In this document: in pieces, positions 20,975-23,509 of the stretch
Numbering within the stretch: position 1 is the first letter of the stretch
How the letters are laid out: the number at the start of each line of letters is the position of its first letter
Assembly: GCA_001931905.2 (NCBI GenBank)
Contig: MSJI02000955.1
Span: forward strand, 1-23,509
Direction: 5' to 3'
DNA: 23,509 nucleotides
DNA from: Cladosporium sp. IMV 00045
Taxonomy: Eukaryota; Ascomycota; Dothideomycetes; Cladosporiales; Cladosporiaceae
Translations under genes and position numbers: made by a program
The notes under the pieces: model-generated
Told to the model about the DNA's origin: nothing
What the model saw: the letters and a program-made list of their open reading frames with translations, nothing else
Database searches by the model: none

Positions 20975-21971
20975 TCACTGGCCATTGCTCTTGTTTGACT
21001 CGAGCAAGCATCCATACATCAGCTCCCCGCAACTCTGATCCTCCGCCGTCTCGATCCACAAATGCGGCTCAATGCCTTCCAACTCCATGATAACAAAAGA
21101 GCCACCCTCACGCAGAACACCATCGACACGCATGTACGGCAGGCCCTGCGGCCCACCCGGCGCCAGGAACCGCTCCTCCATATACCGCACACACTTCCAC
21201 GCCACCTCGGAAGCGCTGGCAGGGATCTCGCCCGTCTTGAGCTCGCGGATACCGCCGCCAAACTCGGCCTGGCATCTGAACTCGCCTTTGGCGGGCGTCT
21301 TCAGCATGGAGTGGGTGTGCTTCCCTGCGATGAAGATCATGGAGTACTCGCCAGCCTCGATGCCGGCCTCGTACGATTGAATCATGAGCGCACCGTCAAT
21401 GCCATCACGGGCAGCGGACTGAAGGTATGCTTCGTCCGACTCGCTGAGCTGGGCCGGGTTGCGCACCAGATGCGTGCCCTTCGAGGAGCCAGAGATGGAG
21501 GGTTTCAGCACCAGCGGGCCCTTGTCGCCTTCCCAGCCAGCGAGCTGCTTGCGCACCTCGTCGATAGCGTCAGGGCGCCCGGAAATGTCGATGAAAGCTG
21601 TCTTTGACACGGCGAAGCCGGCCTTGGCGAGGTCTTGGAGGTAGGCTTGCTTGTCGACGTTCCAGAGAATCAACTTGCCATCATTGACCACACGCAGATG
21701 AGGATAGCGAGTTTGGGCGGGCAAGATCACGTCTTGGAGGAAGGTCGTGAAAGAAATGGCGTGGATGTGATAATTGTTGGCCCAGAGAAAGTGACGACGT
21801 CGAAGTGGCAAGGGAATCCGCAGTGAGGGCCGGATCACGCCAGCTCTGCTTCGTCACTTGGGCGCCACGCTCTTCCAGACGCTGAGGCAGAGTCCAATTC
21901 TGATAGTAAGGCCATTCCGCTCTGATCTCGTGCGGAGGCTGCGTGGTGAGAATGAGAACTCTTGTCGCCAT
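20975..21971 (-). CDS. ATP-grasp ligase-like protein, two single-base frameshifts
   Basis: Members of this fold activate a carboxylate as acyl-phosphate and join it to an amine or similar nucleophile. From the ATG at 21971 (MATRVLILTTQPP) the frame runs to about 21815. It resumes as HFDVVTF after one missing base in a CC run, and again as LWANNYHIHAISF after another near 21790; adding two bases gives exactly 333 codons. ATP-grasp features are VVNDGKLILWNVDKQAYL, GPLVLKPSISGSSKGTH, GEYSMIFIAGKHTHSMLKT, PYMRVDGVL and the metal-binding E-x-E of VIMELEGIEPHLW. I recall an ATP-grasp enzyme also in the Aspergillus xanthocillin cluster. Its product here is unknown; coupling the isocyanide acid to an amino acid or protecting it as a conjugate are possibilities. 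Confidence 0.82.
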
Positions 21972-22542
21972 GATCGCGGTGAGGGGAGGGACAATGTCAG
22001 GTGCAACCAACGAGAAAGTCAAGTCGAGGAGGCTCATCTGTCGTATGCCTCCAGAACCGATGAACAACGCCGAGAAAGCAAGCTGGTCAACACGGTACCT
22101 TGCAGCACTTCAGCCCCGCAAATTGTGGAACGGGTAAAGAAACGCTGGCCTTCAACCAGGCCAGAAGGATGCTAGTGGAGTCGCCTATATCCGTGATAAG
22201 CTGACGGAAGCGAAGGAGTCGTGGAAGCGCCTGCAAGTGCCTGACCCTAACCCTACGCGCCTACGTGCCTACGCGCTCTGGGAACACTCGCTCGCCTACA
22301 CTTACCAGGCACGAGTCACGTCGCATACCGCCGACATAATCATGAAAATCAGCTTATGAGCGACTTAAAGCTGAATGTCTGTGTAATTTGGTGTCCACCT
22401 GAAATTGCGAGATCGCCGACTTCGCAACAACGCATTTCAACCAAAATGACTTGTCCAACAGAAATGACTGCGCGTAACACCAGGTAATTTATAAGGATAG
22501 ATATTTGTACGAATAGACAATGTAGCAACATAGTGACAAAGC
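21972..22542. promoter_or_regulatory. Shared divergent promoter of ATP-grasp gene and second P450, with a possible coding remnant
   Basis: The two starts at 21971 (-) and 22543 (+) face away from each other. TAAGCTGACGGAAG at 22197-22210 nearly repeats the element at 15129, and AGCTTATGAG at 22350-22359 repeats the right half of the palindrome at 10791. A plus-strand open stretch at 22136-22358 lacks a start but reads like protein (for example YIRDKLTEAKESWKRLQ); it may be a remnant and it overlaps the first element, which weakens the regulatory reading. Confidence 0.4.
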
Positions 22543-23509
22543 ATGGTTTCCCTCATAATTCTCGCGCCAGGCGCCGTTGTGCTGTCCGCCCTACTCTACG
22601 GTGTGGGCATCGTCGTCTACAACATCTTGTTCCATCCATATGCCAAGTATCCCGGTCCATTTTGGGCAAAGATAACACCGCTTTACTCAGTCTGGCATGC
22701 CTACATTGGCGATCTGCACATAGACGTGCTCCGCTGTCACGAGAAGTACGGTGAGTCAACTGTGACGATCGTCTTGAGAGTTGCAAAGCATTTACTGACT
22801 CATATAGGACCGGCTGTCAGGTACACACCTGACCGTTTGGTGTTCAACACAATTTCTGGATTGCGAGGTGAGTGCCTCAACCCTGGTGCGAACCTGGCCG
22901 GAGACTGACATATCGATCAGCCATCTACGGTCCAGGATGCAACACACGCAAAGCCTCAGGATACGCACCGCATCCCATCTATCCCCATGTCTACAACACC
23001 CACAACTGCATCGATAAAGACGTCCACAGCCGCAAGCGTAGAATCGTCCGTCAAGCTTTTGCCGATCCATCGATCTCATCGTCCGAGCAGTATGTCCTCG
23101 ACCATGTCCGGGACTTCTGTGACGGGTTGCTCGCTCAAGTGACCGATGAGAAGAAGAGAGGATGGTCTGAGCCTGTCGACATGGCTTTGTGGAGTAAGTC
23201 TTTCCCTGCGATAACGTTAACTTAACGTTGGCGCAATGCAACTGACGGCAATGCAGCAAACTACTTCACTCTCGACGTTATCTCAGACTTGACTTTCGGT
23301 CAATCCTTTGACATGCTCAAGAACCCCAAATTGCGCTGGCTAGTCGAGTCCATCGTCAATTGCAACCGCCACATCTACTTGCGCTTCGCCTGGCCACGCC
23401 TCTTCAACATGAGGCCCGACTCCTGGTACAGCCCAGCCCGCTGGCTCTTCCCAACTATGCTGGAGGACAAGAAGCAGTTCGCAGCAGTGGCTGAAGAGCA
23501 CTCCCGCGC
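22543..23509 (+). CDS. Second cytochrome P450, N-terminal part, cut by the window edge
   Basis: Exons visible: 22543-22750, 22808-22867, 22921-23193 and 23257 onward, all in phase and open. An N-terminal membrane anchor (residues about 5-30) leads to the hinge HPYAKYPGPFWAK and CHEKYGPAVRYTPDRLVFN. Then come the C-helix region DVHSRKRRIVRQAF and ISDLTFGQSFDML in a later exon. I-helix, ExxR and haem loop lie beyond the edge, so activity cannot be judged. The protein is of the same broad fungal group as the P450 at 11065 but clearly a different gene, with different intron positions. Divergent from the ATP-grasp gene, it probably belongs to the same cluster, which then continues to the right. 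Confidence 0.9.

Noticed and set aside
22241..22251. CCCTAACCCTA, telomere-like
   Set aside because: It falls in a plus-strand open stretch (PDPNPTR) and lacks the 65-bp unit found with the real telomere-like repeats.

Overview
The window looks like a piece of a filamentous ascomycete (Pezizomycotina) genome. Genes are split by short introns (about 47-75 nt) with GTAAGT/GTGAGT-type donors and CTAAC-like branch sites. There is an AA9 lytic polysaccharide monooxygenase, and a repeat that has clearly suffered RIP (CpA to TpA on both strands). Telomere-type CCCTAA repeats in the first 2.7 kb suggest a subtelomeric position, with the telomere side probably to the left. I cannot name the species.

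Layout. (a) 1-2674: two head-to-tail partial copies of a subtelomeric element whose gene runs leftward. It probably belongs to the fungal telomere-linked-helicase type. The left copy is almost un-mutated and runs off the window. The right copy (373-2439) is a RIP relic with 25 in-frame TAA/TAG stops and no frameshift in 689 codons. (b) 2925-4084: an intact AA9 LPMO with a 17-nt microexon. (c) 5012-8705: two decayed genes, a GT91-type beta-mannosyltransferase and a two-finger C2H2 regulator. (d) 9208 to the right edge: what I read as an isocyanide secondary-metabolite gene cluster.

The cluster holds a stand-alone isocyanide synthase (DIT1/PvcA family), divergent from a cytochrome P450. It continues with an MFS exporter, a class I methyltransferase, a basic-region (bZIP-like) regulator, a DAHP synthase, an ATP-grasp ligase and the start of a second P450. 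A coherent reading is as follows. The DAHP synthase raises aromatic amino-acid supply, and the synthase converts an aromatic amino acid into an isocyanide. The P450s, methyltransferase and ATP-grasp enzyme tailor, couple or conjugate it, the MFS protein exports it and the basic-region factor switches the cluster on. The enzyme set resembles what I recall of the Aspergillus xanthocillin (xan) cluster. It differs in having an embedded shikimate-entry enzyme and no dioxygenase domain on the synthase. Recurrent palindromic TAAGCTTA sites and an AGCTGAC(A/G)GAA element in the intergenic regions could be the shared control sites.

Caveat: the MFS, basic-region factor and ATP-grasp genes each carry one to three single-base frameshifts, and five of the six are fixed by adding one base to a short G/C run. 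This pattern fits sequencing error better than decay. The isocyanide synthase, first P450, methyltransferase, DAHP synthase and AA9 genes are fully open after splicing.
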